From the NCBI GenBank assembly GCA_019753105.1, contig JAIELJ010000009.1, forward strand, positions 62,001 to 126,000: 64,000 nucleotides of DNA. The letters run 5' to 3'. Made by a program: the position numbers and the translations under genes. Position 1 is the first letter of the stretch. Each line of letters begins with the position of its first letter. The DNA comes from Hyphomonadaceae bacterium. GTDB taxonomy: Bacteria > Pseudomonadota > Alphaproteobacteria > Caulobacterales > Aquidulcibacteraceae. Shown piece after piece: positions 48,232 to 57,998 of this stretch. The notes below the pieces were generated by a model. It was given only the letters and a program-made list of their open reading frames with translations, did no database searches and had not been told where the DNA came from.

Positions 48232-49764
48232 ATGCATGCGCTCAAGGTCACTCGCGCGGAAGATTTTCCAGAGTGGTATCAAGCTGTCGTTCGAGAGGCT
48301 GACCTCGCCGAACTGTCGCCGACGCGCGGGTGCATGATCATCAAGCCGTGGGGCATGGGCATCTGGGAGCGCTTCGTCGCCGAGATGGACGCACGCATCC
48401 GCGCTGCCGGTCATGACAATTACTATTTCCCGATGATGATCCCGCTCAGCTTCTTCGCGAAGGAAGCCGAGCACGTGGATGGCTTCGCCAAGGAAATGGC
48501 GGTGGTGACGCACCATCGCTTGAAGCAGATCGACGGCACGCTGAAGCCCGATCCGGATGCGGAGCTGACAGAGCCGCTGATCCTGCGCCCTACGTCGGAG
48601 ACGATTATCGGCGATGCGTTCAGCCGCTGGATCAAATCGTATCGCGATCTGCCGCTGAAGTTGAACCAGTGGGCGAATGTCGTCCGTTGGGAAATGCGCA
48701 CGCGTATGTTCCTACGCACCGCCGAGTTTCTCTGGCAGGAGGGCCATACCGCCCACGCCGACGAAGCGGACGCGATGGAAGAGACGATGTGGGCGCTGGA
48801 AATGTATCGCAGCGTCGTCGAAGACGTGATGGCGATCCCGGTTATCTGCGGCGAGAAGCCAGAGAACGAACGCTTCCCCGGCGCCGATCGAACTTATTCG
48901 ATCGAAGCGATGATGCAGGACGGCAAGGCGCTGCAAGCCGGCACCTCGCACTATCTCGGCACGCACTTCGCCGAAGCGCAGAACATTCGCTATCAGGATA
49001 AGGAAGGCGGCCAGACGCTCTGCCACACGACGAGTTGGGGCACGTCCACGCGCTTGATCGGCGGCATGATCATGACGCATGGCGACGACGACGGCTTGCG
49101 CACCCCGCCAGCCATGGCGCCGCGCCAGATCGTCATCGTGCCGATGCTACGCGGTAAGCCCGAGGACGCCGAGCTGAAACAGTACTGCGCCGATCTCGTC
49201 GCTGAGTTGAACAAAGGCTGGGCGCTCGGATCGCCGATGCGCGCTTATGTCGATATCAAGGACGCCCGTCCTGCCGATAAGCGCTGGGACTGGGTGCGTC
49301 GCGGCGCGCCGCTCATCTGCGAAATCGGTCCTCGCGACGCGGCCAACGGCCAAGTCACCTTCATTAAGCGCAATGGGCTGCGTGAGGGCGAGAAGATCAA
49401 GTCGCACTCGGTCGCGCGTGCTGACTTCGTCACGCAGGCGCCGGGCTTGCTGGAAACGATGCAACAAGAACTCTTCGCCGAAGCCAAGGCCCGGACAGAG
49501 AGCAATATCCGCGACGGTTTCAACACCTTCGCCGATCTCGAACGGTACTATGGAACCGACGACGAGAGCGCCGAGTTCAAGGGCTGGGCGCGCGTGCACT
49601 GGTCGCGGCCAACCGGCGCTGCGCTGGAAGAGGTGGGCAATCGCTTGAAGTCACTGAAGCTGACAATCCGCAACGCGCCGCTGAAACAGCCCGCGTCGTT
49701 CGGCGCTTGCATCTTCACCGGCGTCCCCGCCGTTGAAGAAATTCTGATCGCGCGGGCCTATTGA
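48232..49764 (+). CDS. proS: Prolyl-tRNA synthetase, archaeal/eukaryotic type
   Basis: A class II aminoacyl-tRNA synthetase that charges tRNA-Pro. The 510-residue protein has ELSPTRGCMIIKPWGMGIWE and FPMMIPLSFFAKEAEHVDGF, motif 2 NVVRWEMRTRMFLRTAEFLWQEGHTAH, motif 3 MTHGDDDGL, and a C-terminal domain ending in ILIARAY. This layout (no editing insertion between motifs 2 and 3, a C-terminal extension, terminal tyrosine) is that of the archaeal/eukaryotic-type ProRS, not the usual alphaproteobacterial form. ATG 48232 is the conserved start. It overlaps lolC by one base. Confidence 0.93.
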   Translation: MHALKVTRAEDFPEWYQAVVREADLAELSPTRGCMIIKPWGMGIWERFVAEMDARIRAAGHDNYYFPMMIPLSFFAKEAEHVDGFAKEMAVVTHHRLKQIDGTLKPDPDAELTEPLILRPTSETIIGDAFSRWIKSYRDLPLKLNQWANVVRWEMRTRMFLRTAEFLWQEGHTAHADEADAMEETMWALEMYRSVVEDVMAIPVICGEKPENERFPGADRTYSIEAMMQDGKALQAGTSHYLGTHFAEAQNIRYQDKEGGQTLCHTTSWGTSTRLIGGMIMTHGDDDGLRTPPAMAPRQIVIVPMLRGKPEDAELKQYCADLVAELNKGWALGSPMRAYVDIKDARPADKRWDWVRRGAPLICEIGPRDAANGQVTFIKRNGLREGEKIKSHSVARADFVTQAPGLLETMQQELFAEAKARTESNIRDGFNTFADLERYYGTDDESAEFKGWARVHWSRPTGAALEEVGNRLKSLKLTIRNAPLKQPASFGACIFTGVPAVEEILIARAY

Positions 49765-51038
49765 TGACGAGCGCAAATTCAAAGCCATTCGGCCTGTTTG
49801 AGCGCATGCTCGCGGGGCGCTACCTGCGGGCCAAGCGCCAATATGGCGGCGTTGCCCTCATCTCCGTGATCTCGGTTCTCGCCATTACGCTGGGCGTATT
49901 CGTGCTGATCGTGACGATGTCGGTGATGAATGGTTTCCGCGAAACGTTGCTCTCGCGCATCCTCGGCGTGAACGGACACGTCTATGTCGACACCCGCAAC
50001 ATGCCTGGCAGCGAGATCGAGCGGCTGGCCGGTTTGGCGCGGGGCTCGCCCGACGTCCTCCACGTCACGCCGATCATCAACGCGCAGGCGCTTGCGACGT
50101 CTGAAGGATATGCAGGCGGGGCGATCGTGCGCGGCATCCCGCGCGCGGACTTGGAGGCGTTGCCGATCGTCGCCGACAACATTCGTGGCAGCGGTGGTTT
50201 CGCAGGTTTCGAAGGCATCGACTCGCCGACGATCCTCATCGGCGAACGGCTAGCCGCGTCGCTCGGCGTTGCAGAGGGCATGGCAATTTCAGTTCTCTCG
50301 CCGCAAGGCGCGGCAACGCCCTTCGGCCTGACGCCGCGGCGAAAGTCCTTTCTAGTCGGCGGCGTCTTCAGTGTCGGCATGGCGGAGTTCGATTCCGCGC
50401 TGATCTATATGCCGCTTGAACAGGCGCAGATCCTGTTCAGTCGCGGCGATGGCGCGGACGAACTGGAGATACGCATTCGCAATCCGGATGACACGCTCCC
50501 GGTCATGATGGATTTACGTGAGCGCCTGGGGCCGGACGCCGTGATCTATGATTGGCGCGCCAAGAGCCAAGGCCTGGCGGATGCACTCGTCGTCGAGCGC
50601 AACGTCATGCGCTTGATCTTGATGTTCGTTCTAGGTTTGGCTGCGCTCAATATTGTCACTGGCCTGATCATGCTGGTGAAAAACAAGAGCCGCGACATCG
50701 CGATTCTGCGCACAATGGGCGCCACGAAAGGCGCGATCATGCGCGTCTTCTTCATGGCGAGCGCGAGCCTCGGGGTGATTGGTCTGACAGTCGGCATGAC
50801 GCTCGGCGTGCTCTTCTGCACGTTCATCGAGCCCATTCAGAACTTCCTCTCGGCGTCCGTCGGTTTCGATATTTTCCCAGGCACGGTCTATTCGCTTGAG
50901 ACGCTGCCGGCGCGCGTGGAGTGGGCCGAAGTGGTGTTGATTGCCGCATTCACGATCGTGGTCACCTTCGCTTCGACGCTGGTGACCTCTTGGTGGGCTT
51001 CGCGCTTCGACCCGGTGGAGGCGCTGCGCTATGAATAA
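49764..51038 (+). CDS. lolC: Lipoprotein-releasing ABC transporter permease LolC/E
   Basis: The inner-membrane part of the Lol system, which releases outer-membrane lipoproteins to a chaperone. The 424-residue protein has one N-terminal helix, a large periplasmic domain, and three C-terminal helices; FERMLAGRYLRAKRQYGGVALISVISVLAITLGV and IAILRTMGATKGAIMRVFF are family landmarks. ATG 49764 overlaps the proS stop (TGATG). As usual in alphaproteobacteria, a single permease gene replaces the LolC/LolE pair. Confidence 0.94.
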   Translation: MTSANSKPFGLFERMLAGRYLRAKRQYGGVALISVISVLAITLGVFVLIVTMSVMNGFRETLLSRILGVNGHVYVDTRNMPGSEIERLAGLARGSPDVLHVTPIINAQALATSEGYAGGAIVRGIPRADLEALPIVADNIRGSGGFAGFEGIDSPTILIGERLAASLGVAEGMAISVLSPQGAATPFGLTPRRKSFLVGGVFSVGMAEFDSALIYMPLEQAQILFSRGDGADELEIRIRNPDDTLPVMMDLRERLGPDAVIYDWRAKSQGLADALVVERNVMRLILMFVLGLAALNIVTGLIMLVKNKSRDIAILRTMGATKGAIMRVFFMASASLGVIGLTVGMTLGVLFCTFIEPIQNFLSASVGFDIFPGTVYSLETLPARVEWAEVVLIAAFTIVVTFASTLVTSWWASRFDPVEALRYE

Positions 51039-51720
51039 TGGCTTCCCGGTTCTTCGTCTGACCAACCTTTCGCGCCGCTATCAATCCGGTGAGACCGAGC
51101 TTGTGGTGCTCGATGGGGTCAACCTCGATATCGCAAGCGGCGAGATTGTCGGCCTCATCGGCCCGAGCGGTTCTGGCAAGTCCTCGCTGCTCCACGCCGC
51201 GGGCATGTTGGAGCGTCCGTCTGACGGTGAAGTCTTGGTCGAAGGCCAGAATGGTTGGGCTTTGGCTGATGAACAGCGCACCGGAATCCGGCGCAACCGC
51301 ATCGGCTTCGTGTATCAATTCCACCATCTGCTGCCTGAGTTTGATGCGGTTCATAACGTTGCTCTGCCGGCGTTGATTGCCGGGCGGCCGCGTCGCGAGT
51401 GCTTGGCGGAAGCTGAGCGTTTGCTTGGCGTCATGGGCCTGCAGAGCCGCACCCATCACCAGCCGGCCCAGCTCTCCGGCGGCGAGCAACAGCGCGTGGC
51501 GATCGCGCGTGCGATGATCAATAAGCCTGCGCTGATCCTCGCGGATGAGCCGACAGGCAATCTCGATCCGGATACGTCGACGGTCGTGTTCTCGGCGCTC
51601 TCAGACTTGGTGCGCAAAGAGGGGGCGGCGGCGCTGATCGCCACCCATAATCTCGAGCTGGCCAAGTATATGGATCGCGTCATGTCTGTGGATCACGGTC
51701 AGCTGGTGCAGCGCAAGTAA
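51031..51720 (+). CDS. lolD: Lipoprotein-releasing ABC transporter ATPase LolD
   Basis: The ATPase of the Lol complex. 229 residues with Walker [10 protein letters not shown] near residue 44, the signature [16 protein letters not shown] and Walker [13 protein letters not shown]. It starts eight bases inside lolC, consistent with coupled translation and equal stoichiometry. dnaE follows after 62 bases. Confidence 0.95.
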   Translation: MNNGFPVLRLTNLSRRYQSGETELVVLDGVNLDIASGEIVGLIGPSGSGKSSLLHAAGMLERPSDGEVLVEGQNGWALADEQRTGIRRNRIGFVYQFHHLLPEFDAVHNVALPALIAGRPRRECLAEAERLLGVMGLQSRTHHQPAQLSGGEQQRVAIARAMINKPALILADEPTGNLDPDTSTVVFSALSDLVRKEGAAALIATHNLELAKYMDRVMSVDHGQLVQRK

Positions 51721-51782
51721 GCGCTTTCGGCTGAGCCAGGGATGGGGTGAGGGCGCGAACGCTCCTATATTCGGGGCGAATC

Positions 51783-54700
51783 ATGCCCGCACCATTCATC
51801 CATCTCCGCGCCCGATCCGCCTACTCGCTGCTGCAAAGCGCGGTGCAGGTGAAGAGCCTCGTCAAGCTAGCGGCAAAGCACGAGATGCCGGCGCTTGGTT
51901 TGACAGACGCCAACAATTTATTCGGCGCGTTGGAGTTTTCCGAGGCCGCGGCCGAAGCCGGCATTCAACCCATCATTGGCGTTTCGCTGAGCGTCAAGAG
52001 CGAGAGCGGCGCCGATGGTGTGCTGGCGCTCCTGGCGCAGAACGATGCCGGCTACTCAAACTTGATGCGGCTATCGAGCGCGGCGTTCATTGACTCCGCG
52101 TCGAACGACGAACCGCATTTGCCGTTGGCGCGTGTGTTCGAGCATGCCGAAGGACTCATCGCGCTGACAGGCGGTGGCGAGGGCTTGCTGGCGGCGCTTC
52201 TGGCTGAAGGCAAAGGCGACATCGCCGAGGCGGTGTTGCGCGACCTTGAGGGGACCTTTGGCAACCGTCTCTATGTCGAACTCCATCGTCACGCTGAGCG
52301 GATCGAGGCGGAGACGGAGGGCGCACTCATCGAACTCGCCTACGCGCGAGGACTCCCATTGGTGGCGACTAACGATATTCGCTTCGCCGAACGTAAAGGT
52401 CACGCGGCGCACGACGCGCTGATTTGTATCGCTTCATCGTCCTATCTCGGCGAGGAAGACCGCCCGCGGGTTACGCAAGAGCACTATTTCAAATCTGCTG
52501 GGGAGATGGCCGAGCTCTTCTCGGATTTGCCCGAGGCCATCGAGAATACGGTTGAGATCGCCAAGCGCTGCGCCGTGCGCGTCGACAAGCGCAAGCCAAT
52601 CTTGCCGCGCTTCGATACCAAGCGTGGCCGCGATGAAGCAGCGGAGCTGAAGGCCCAAGCCGAGGCTGGCCTGAAGGAGCGCTTGAAGGCGCTGGGCGAT
52701 CAGCGCGCGGCGCCGGTTGAGGATTACGAGAAGCGCCTGGCGTTTGAGCTGCAAGTCATCACGCAGATGCAGTTCCCGGGCTACTTCCTCATCGTCTCGG
52801 ACTTCATCAAGTGGGCAAAGTCGAACGACATCCCCGTCGGCCCGGGCCGGGGCTCTGGCGCAGGGTCGGTCGTCGCGTGGGCGCTGACGATCACCGACCT
52901 TGATCCGCTCCGTTGGGGCCTGCTCTTCGAGCGCTTCCTCAATCCCGAACGCGTCTCGATGCCGGACTTCGATATCGACTTCTGCCAGGAGCGACGTGGC
53001 GAAGTCATCGAGTACGTGAAGAACAAGTACGGTGAAGATCGCGTCGCTCACATCATCACGTTCGGCACGCTACAAGCGCGCGCCGTCGTGCGTGACGTGG
53101 GACGGGTGATGCAATTGCCGTTCGGGCTCGTCGATAAGTTCGCCAAGCTCATCCCGGCAAATCCAGCGAACCCGGTCACATTGGCGCAAGCGCTGAAGGA
53201 TGACGATGCGCTGAAAGCGATGCTGCGCAACGAGCCTGAGTTGAAGGGGCTCGTCGATACCGCGCTCGAACTTGAAGGGCTCTATCGAAACGCTTCGACG
53301 CACGCCGCCGGCGTGGTCATCGGCGACCGCCCGCTGATTGAGCTTGTGGCCCTCTATCGCGATCCGCGCGCACATTTGCCTGCGACCCAGTTCAACATGA
53401 AGTGGGTTGAAGCTGCGGGCCTGGTGAAGTTCGACTTTCTTGGTCTGAAGACGCTCACGGTCATTGACCGCGCGGTGAAATCCATCCGCGCGCGCGGCAT
53501 CGAACTTGATCTCGATGCGATCGGCTTCGACGATGAAAAAACCTACGAGCTGATGCAATCGGGTCTGACTTTCGGGGTGTTCCAGCTCGAAGGTCAGGGC
53601 ATGCGCGATACGCTGCGCAAGGTGAAGCCGACGTGCCTGGAAGACGTCATCGCGCTCATTTCGCTCTATCGCCCAGGTCCGATGAAGAACATCGACCGCT
53701 TCGCCAACGTGAAGCACGGCCGCGAACAGCCGGACTATCTGCACGATTCATTGAAGCCGATCCTCGAAGAGACGTACGGCGTTATCGTCTATCAAGAACA
53801 AGTCATGCAAATCGCGCAGGTGCTCTCAGGGTACTCGCTCGGTGAAGCCGATCTGCTGCGCCGCGCGATGGGCAAGAAGCAACCGGCCGAAATGGCCAAG
53901 CAGAAGTCGCGCTTCATCGAAGGCGCCAAAGATCGGGGCGTGAACGAGAATCTGGCGTCGCACATTTTCGATCTGGTCGAAGAGTTCGCGGGTTACGGGT
54001 TCAACAAGTCTCACGCCGCCGCGTACGCCGTGGTTGCGTATCACACCGGCTATCTGAAAGCGCATTACCCCGTCGATTTCACTGCGGCGTCGATGAGCCT
54101 CGAACTGTCGAACTCGGAAAAGCTCGCAAGCTTCTACCAAGACGCGCGCCGCATCGGCGCTAAAGTTCTGCCGCCTGATCTCAATCACTCGGAAGCCGAT
54201 TTTAGCGTGAAGCCCACTGAAGACGGCGATCTTGCCGTTCGCTACGCGCTTGGCGCGGTGCGCAACGTGGCCCTCGGCGCGATGGAGGCGCTGGTCGCGG
54301 AGCGCAAAGCGCGCGGACCGTTCAAGGCGCTCTATGATTTCGCCGAGCGGCTCGATCCCAAAGCCGTGAACCGCCGTCAGCTCGAGAATTTGGCGAAAGC
54401 CGGCGCGTTTGACGGCATGGAGCCCGATCGCGCGCGGGCGCTGGCAGCGTGTGAGATCATGTCCGCGTACGCGCAGCGCGTCGCAGAGGAGCGCGCCAGT
54501 TCGCAGACGAGCTTGTTCGGCGCCGATGAGCCGAGCGCGCGTCCGGCGTTCCCGAAGGCGCCGGCTTGGGGTGCGCAAGATAAACTCGATGCGGAGCGCG
54601 AAAGCGTCGGCTTCTATCTTTCAGGACACCCGCTCTCGGACTTCTTCCTCGACAACGGGGAGCGCTATCGCACCTACGCCGAATTGTTGGAGGAGGGCGA

Positions 54701-55199
54701 GACAGAGCCGCGCTCCTATCCGATGGCGGGTGTGCTTCGCCGTGTTCAGTATCGGCCCGCAATGACTGGCGGGACGCTTGCCTTCATTTCTGTCTCCGAT
54801 CCGACTGGCGATTTTGAAGCGATGATCGTGCCCGAGCAGGTGCAGGCGGCGCGCGATGTGATCGAAGTCGGCAAGGCTTTCGTTTTCCGCGGCCGCGTGC
54901 GCTGGAAGGAAGGCGATCTTAAATTGAGCGCCGATACGTTCGAGATCGTCGAAGCGGCCGAAGCGCGCACGGTCGAGGACCTGCGCGTTATCCTTAAGGA
55001 GGGTGCGCCGATCGATCTGCTGGCGCAGACGATCAGTGCTTTGCCCAAGCCAAATGCTGGCGAAGCGCGGCCGTTGCGGCTGATTTTGCGCCTCGCGGAC
55101 GGACGCGAAGTCGAGATGCGCGCGAAGACTATGGTATCCGGCGCACCCGCCGCGCGCGCGGCGCTTAAGGCTGCGCGTGGGGTGGAACGGGTCATCTAA
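51783..55199 (+). CDS. dnaE: DNA polymerase III subunit alpha
   Basis: The replicative polymerase. The 1138-residue protein has an N-terminal PHP domain, the palm with the catalytic MPDFDIDF (D395, D397, D399), the fingers with RRAMGKKQPAEM, the HAAAYAVVAYHTGYLKAHYP region, and a C-terminal OB fold. Two PHP metal histidines are replaced by arginines near residues 9-11 (FIHLRARSAYSLL), so the PHP domain is unlikely to proofread and a separate epsilon subunit is expected. ATG 51783 is used; twelve upstream in-frame codons are not conserved. Confidence 0.96.
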   Translation: MPAPFIHLRARSAYSLLQSAVQVKSLVKLAAKHEMPALGLTDANNLFGALEFSEAAAEAGIQPIIGVSLSVKSESGADGVLALLAQNDAGYSNLMRLSSAAFIDSASNDEPHLPLARVFEHAEGLIALTGGGEGLLAALLAEGKGDIAEAVLRDLEGTFGNRLYVELHRHAERIEAETEGALIELAYARGLPLVATNDIRFAERKGHAAHDALICIASSSYLGEEDRPRVTQEHYFKSAGEMAELFSDLPEAIENTVEIAKRCAVRVDKRKPILPRFDTKRGRDEAAELKAQAEAGLKERLKALGDQRAAPVEDYEKRLAFELQVITQMQFPGYFLIVSDFIKWAKSNDIPVGPGRGSGAGSVVAWALTITDLDPLRWGLLFERFLNPERVSMPDFDIDFCQERRGEVIEYVKNKYGEDRVAHIITFGTLQARAVVRDVGRVMQLPFGLVDKFAKLIPANPANPVTLAQALKDDDALKAMLRNEPELKGLVDTALELEGLYRNASTHAAGVVIGDRPLIELVALYRDPRAHLPATQFNMKWVEAAGLVKFDFLGLKTLTVIDRAVKSIRARGIELDLDAIGFDDEKTYELMQSGLTFGVFQLEGQGMRDTLRKVKPTCLEDVIALISLYRPGPMKNIDRFANVKHGREQPDYLHDSLKPILEETYGVIVYQEQVMQIAQVLSGYSLGEADLLRRAMGKKQPAEMAKQKSRFIEGAKDRGVNENLASHIFDLVEEFAGYGFNKSHAAAYAVVAYHTGYLKAHYPVDFTAASMSLELSNSEKLASFYQDARRIGAKVLPPDLNHSEADFSVKPTEDGDLAVRYALGAVRNVALGAMEALVAERKARGPFKALYDFAERLDPKAVNRRQLENLAKAGAFDGMEPDRARALAACEIMSAYAQRVAEERASSQTSLFGADEPSARPAFPKAPAWGAQDKLDAERESVGFYLSGHPLSDFFLDNGERYRTYAELLEEGETEPRSYPMAGVLRRVQYRPAMTGGTLAFISVSDPTGDFEAMIVPEQVQAARDVIEVGKAFVFRGRVRWKEGDLKLSADTFEIVEAAEARTVEDLRVILKEGAPIDLLAQTISALPKPNAGEARPLRLILRLADGREVEMRAKTMVSGAPAARAALKAARGVERVI

Positions 55200-55288
55200 C
55201 CGTCCGTCGCAAGATTCTCCCGAAAGGCGTGTAAGCGCTTGTTTAACGGGTTTGGGGCTGCATGCTCGCCACCGGACAGGGAGGGGTC

Positions 55289-56656
55289 ATGCGCCTCGGA
55301 CAATGGACTGCGATGGCAGCTGCGCTTTTGCTCGCAGCGTGCGCCACAACCAGCACGGACACGCCGGCCGATGAGCCGCGCGTTCCGTTCGCTTCGACAT
55401 ATACGCCGGCGCCGTCGACGCCGACTTTGATCCGCAACGCCACCGTGCTTGATGGCAATGGCGGCGAGTTCGCGAACTATGACGTGCTGATGCGCGATGG
55501 GCGTATCGTGGCGATCGGTGCGAATCTGTCCGCCGAAGGCGCGACTGTGATCGATGCGACAGGGCGGTTTGTGACGCCCGGCATCATCGATGCGCACTCG
55601 CATTTGGGCGCCTATCCTTCGCCCGGTATTCAAGCGACGTCGGACGGCAACGAGGCGACGCAGCCGAACACGGCTGAGGTCTGGGTCGAGCATTCTGTCT
55701 GGCCACATGACCCGGGTTTTGCCCGCGCGGTCGCTGGCGGCATCACCACGCTGCACATCCTGCCAGGCTCGGCCAACTTGTTCGGCGGTCGTGGCGTGAC
55801 GCTGCGTCCGGTTCTCGGTGCGCGCACGGTGCAGGAGATGAAGTTTCCTGACGCGCCGTATTCGCTGAAGATGGCGTGCGGCGAGAATCCGTCGCGTGTC
55901 TATGGCGGACGTAACTCATCGCCGGCCACCGGCATGGGCAACGTTGCCGGTTATCGCCAAGCGTTCGCGAACGCTGCGCGTTATGCGCGACGTCAGGAGC
56001 GGGCGGAGGCGGGCGAGGGCGATCCGCCGGATCGTGATCTGGAGATGGAGACGCTCGCGGGTGTGCTGCGTGGCGAGATCCTGCTGCAATGGCACTGCTA
56101 CCGCGCCGACGAAATGGCGGTCGCCATCGATATCGCGCGTGAATTCGATTTCGAGATCAGCGCGTTCCACCATGCTGTGGAGGCTTACAAGATCGCCGAT
56201 CTGCTCGCCGAGGAAGAGATTTGCGCTGCTATGTGGGCCGATTGGTGGGGCTTCAAGATCGAAGCTTATGACGGCATCCGCGAGAACATTCCGTTCGTTC
56301 ACGCCGCTGGCGGCTGCGCCATCGTGCACTCCGATAGCGAGGTCGGCATTCAGCGGCTCAATCAGGAAGCAGCGAAGGCGCTTGCTGACGGGCGTCGCGC
56401 CGGGCTTGAGATTTCGCGTGGCGAAGCGTGGACCTGGCTCTCGCGCAATCCTGCGCGCGCGCTCGGCATCGAAGATGAGACCGGCACGCTGACGGCAGGC
56501 CTCCGCGCTGACGTCGTGATCTGGTCGGCCGATCCGCTGACCAGCTACGCGGTGGCGGAGCGTGTGTTCATGGACGGCGCTGAGATTTATGAGCGCGGAC
56601 GAGGCCATGTTTCCGACTTCGAGCTCGGCCAGACGTACCGGGAGGGCGCCCAATGA
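55289..56656 (+). CDS. Exported amidohydrolase (metal-dependent), lipoprotein
   Basis: A 455-residue enzyme of the amidohydrolase superfamily. A signal with lipobox LLAAC precedes an N-terminal beta sandwich (TLIRNATVLDGNGGEF) and the TIM barrel. Metal ligands seen are the HSH of DAHSHLGAYP, histidines in QWHCYRADEMAVAI and SAFHHAVEAYK, and the aspartate in VHSDSEVGIQRLNQEA. The barrel closes with ARALGIEDETGTLTAGLRADVVIW. Imidazolonepropionase-like or dipeptidase-like activity is possible. ATG 55289 has GAGGGG upstream. It overlaps the second amidohydrolase gene by four bases. Confidence 0.88.
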   Translation: MRLGQWTAMAAALLLAACATTSTDTPADEPRVPFASTYTPAPSTPTLIRNATVLDGNGGEFANYDVLMRDGRIVAIGANLSAEGATVIDATGRFVTPGIIDAHSHLGAYPSPGIQATSDGNEATQPNTAEVWVEHSVWPHDPGFARAVAGGITTLHILPGSANLFGGRGVTLRPVLGARTVQEMKFPDAPYSLKMACGENPSRVYGGRNSSPATGMGNVAGYRQAFANAARYARRQERAEAGEGDPPDRDLEMETLAGVLRGEILLQWHCYRADEMAVAIDIAREFDFEISAFHHAVEAYKIADLLAEEEICAAMWADWWGFKIEAYDGIRENIPFVHAAGGCAIVHSDSEVGIQRLNQEAAKALADGRRAGLEISRGEAWTWLSRNPARALGIEDETGTLTAGLRADVVIWSADPLTSYAVAERVFMDGAEIYERGRGHVSDFELGQTYREGAQ

Positions 56657-57924
56657 GAATCCTCGCCGCACTTCTGATGAGTGTCGCGCTGGCGTCGCCG
56701 GCCGTCGCTGAGACCGTGCTCATCCAAAATGGCCGCGTCGTCACCAATGGCGCCGCCGGCATTATCGAAAATGGCGACGTGTTGATCGTTGACGGCCGCA
56801 TCACGGCTGTTGGCGCGAATATCGCGGCGCCGCGCGGTGCGCGTGTCATTGACGCGCAGGGCCGTTTCGTGACGCCCGGCGGCTTTGCCGCGATGAGCGA
56901 GATCGGCTTGTCCGAGATTTCGGGCTCGGGCGCGCCGAATGACGCGAGCGTTGAAGGCGATCTGATCAGCGCTGCTGCTGATGCGGGCCGTGCATTCGAT
57001 CCGAGCGTTACAGCGATTGCCGTGACGCGCATGGAAGGTGTTACGCGCGCTGCCATCGCGCCTTCGTCCAACCGCTTGTTCGGCGGGCGCGGCGCGCTTG
57101 TGTCGTTGGGCGGCGAGGCCGACAGCGTGTTTGGCGAGCGCACGTTCATGGTGGTCGATCTCGGCGAGACCGGCGCCAATCGCGTGGGCGGTTCGCGTGC
57201 GGCGGTTTGGCCTGCGTTCGAAGCGGCGCTTCGTGATGCGCGTGAATATCCTTCGCGCTATCGCAACGGCCAGGGCGGCGCGGTGCTGAACGAGATCGAC
57301 GCGCAAGCGTTGCAGCCTTTTGCGCGCGGCGAGGGCACGTTCCTTGTTCACGTTGAGAGTGCGGCCGATATCCGCCGCTTGATCGCATTCGCGCGCGCCA
57401 ATCCCCGGCTGAAGTTCGTCATCCATGGCGGCGCGGAAGCGTGGCAGGTGGCTGACGAGTTGGCGCGTTCGCGCATTCCGGTGATCATCGATCCGCTGTC
57501 GAATTTGCCGGACCGCTTCGAGCGGCTCTCGGCGCGGCTTGATAATGCGGCGATCCTCGCGCGTGCGGGCGTTCGCTTCGCCATCGCGCCGGGACCGGGT
57601 TCGGTCGACGCGCACCAGGCGCGGCTCGTGCTGCAACTGGCTGGCAATGCGGTCGCTAACGGCTTGCCGTGGGATGTGGCGTTCGCGGCGGTGACGCGGG
57701 CGCCGGCTGACATTTTCGGTGTCGGCAATCGCTTGGGCCGTTTGGAGCGCAACTATCTTGCCGACGTCGTGATCTGGGACGGCGATCCGCTCGAAGTGCA
57801 AAGCGCGCCGACGGTGGTGTTCATTGAAGGCGTCGAGCAGCCGCTGGTGTCGCGCCAGACGCGCCTGCGCGATCGTTATCATCCCGATCGGCTGCGGGAG
57901 TTGTCGTCTCGTACCGCCCAATAG
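56653..57924 (+). CDS. Exported amidohydrolase-like protein lacking the HxH motif
   Basis: A 423-residue paralogue of the preceding enzyme, with a cleavable signal (ending SPAVAE) and the same fold landmarks (VLIQNGRVVTNG; FVTPGG; LERNYLADVVIWDGDPLEV). Where the first protein has HSH after the TPG turn, this one reads GGFAAMSEIGL, so two metal ligands are missing. A histidine in FVIHGGAEAW remains. It may be a non-catalytic partner of the first protein. The overlap with the upstream gene makes joint expression nearly certain. Confidence 0.85.
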   Translation: MRILAALLMSVALASPAVAETVLIQNGRVVTNGAAGIIENGDVLIVDGRITAVGANIAAPRGARVIDAQGRFVTPGGFAAMSEIGLSEISGSGAPNDASVEGDLISAAADAGRAFDPSVTAIAVTRMEGVTRAAIAPSSNRLFGGRGALVSLGGEADSVFGERTFMVVDLGETGANRVGGSRAAVWPAFEAALRDAREYPSRYRNGQGGAVLNEIDAQALQPFARGEGTFLVHVESAADIRRLIAFARANPRLKFVIHGGAEAWQVADELARSRIPVIIDPLSNLPDRFERLSARLDNAAILARAGVRFAIAPGPGSVDAHQARLVLQLAGNAVANGLPWDVAFAAVTRAPADIFGVGNRLGRLERNYLADVVIWDGDPLEVQSAPTVVFIEGVEQPLVSRQTRLRDRYHPDRLRELSSRTAQ

Positions 57925-57948
57925 AGTCATCTCAGACAGCCGAAGGCT

Positions 57949-57998
57949 GATCTGGAATCCAGGGCTACAAGCTCGTCGTTTGCCCTGGATTCCAGATC
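57949..57998. repeat. 17-bp perfect inverted repeat, probable terminator or dispersed palindrome
   Basis: GATCTGGAATCCAGGGC at 57949-57965 is exactly complementary to 57982-57998 around 16 bases. It lies 24 bases after the stop of the second amidohydrolase. It may terminate that transcript, though no T run follows; the sequence also looks like short palindromes scattered in alphaproteobacterial intergenic regions. Confidence 0.6.
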
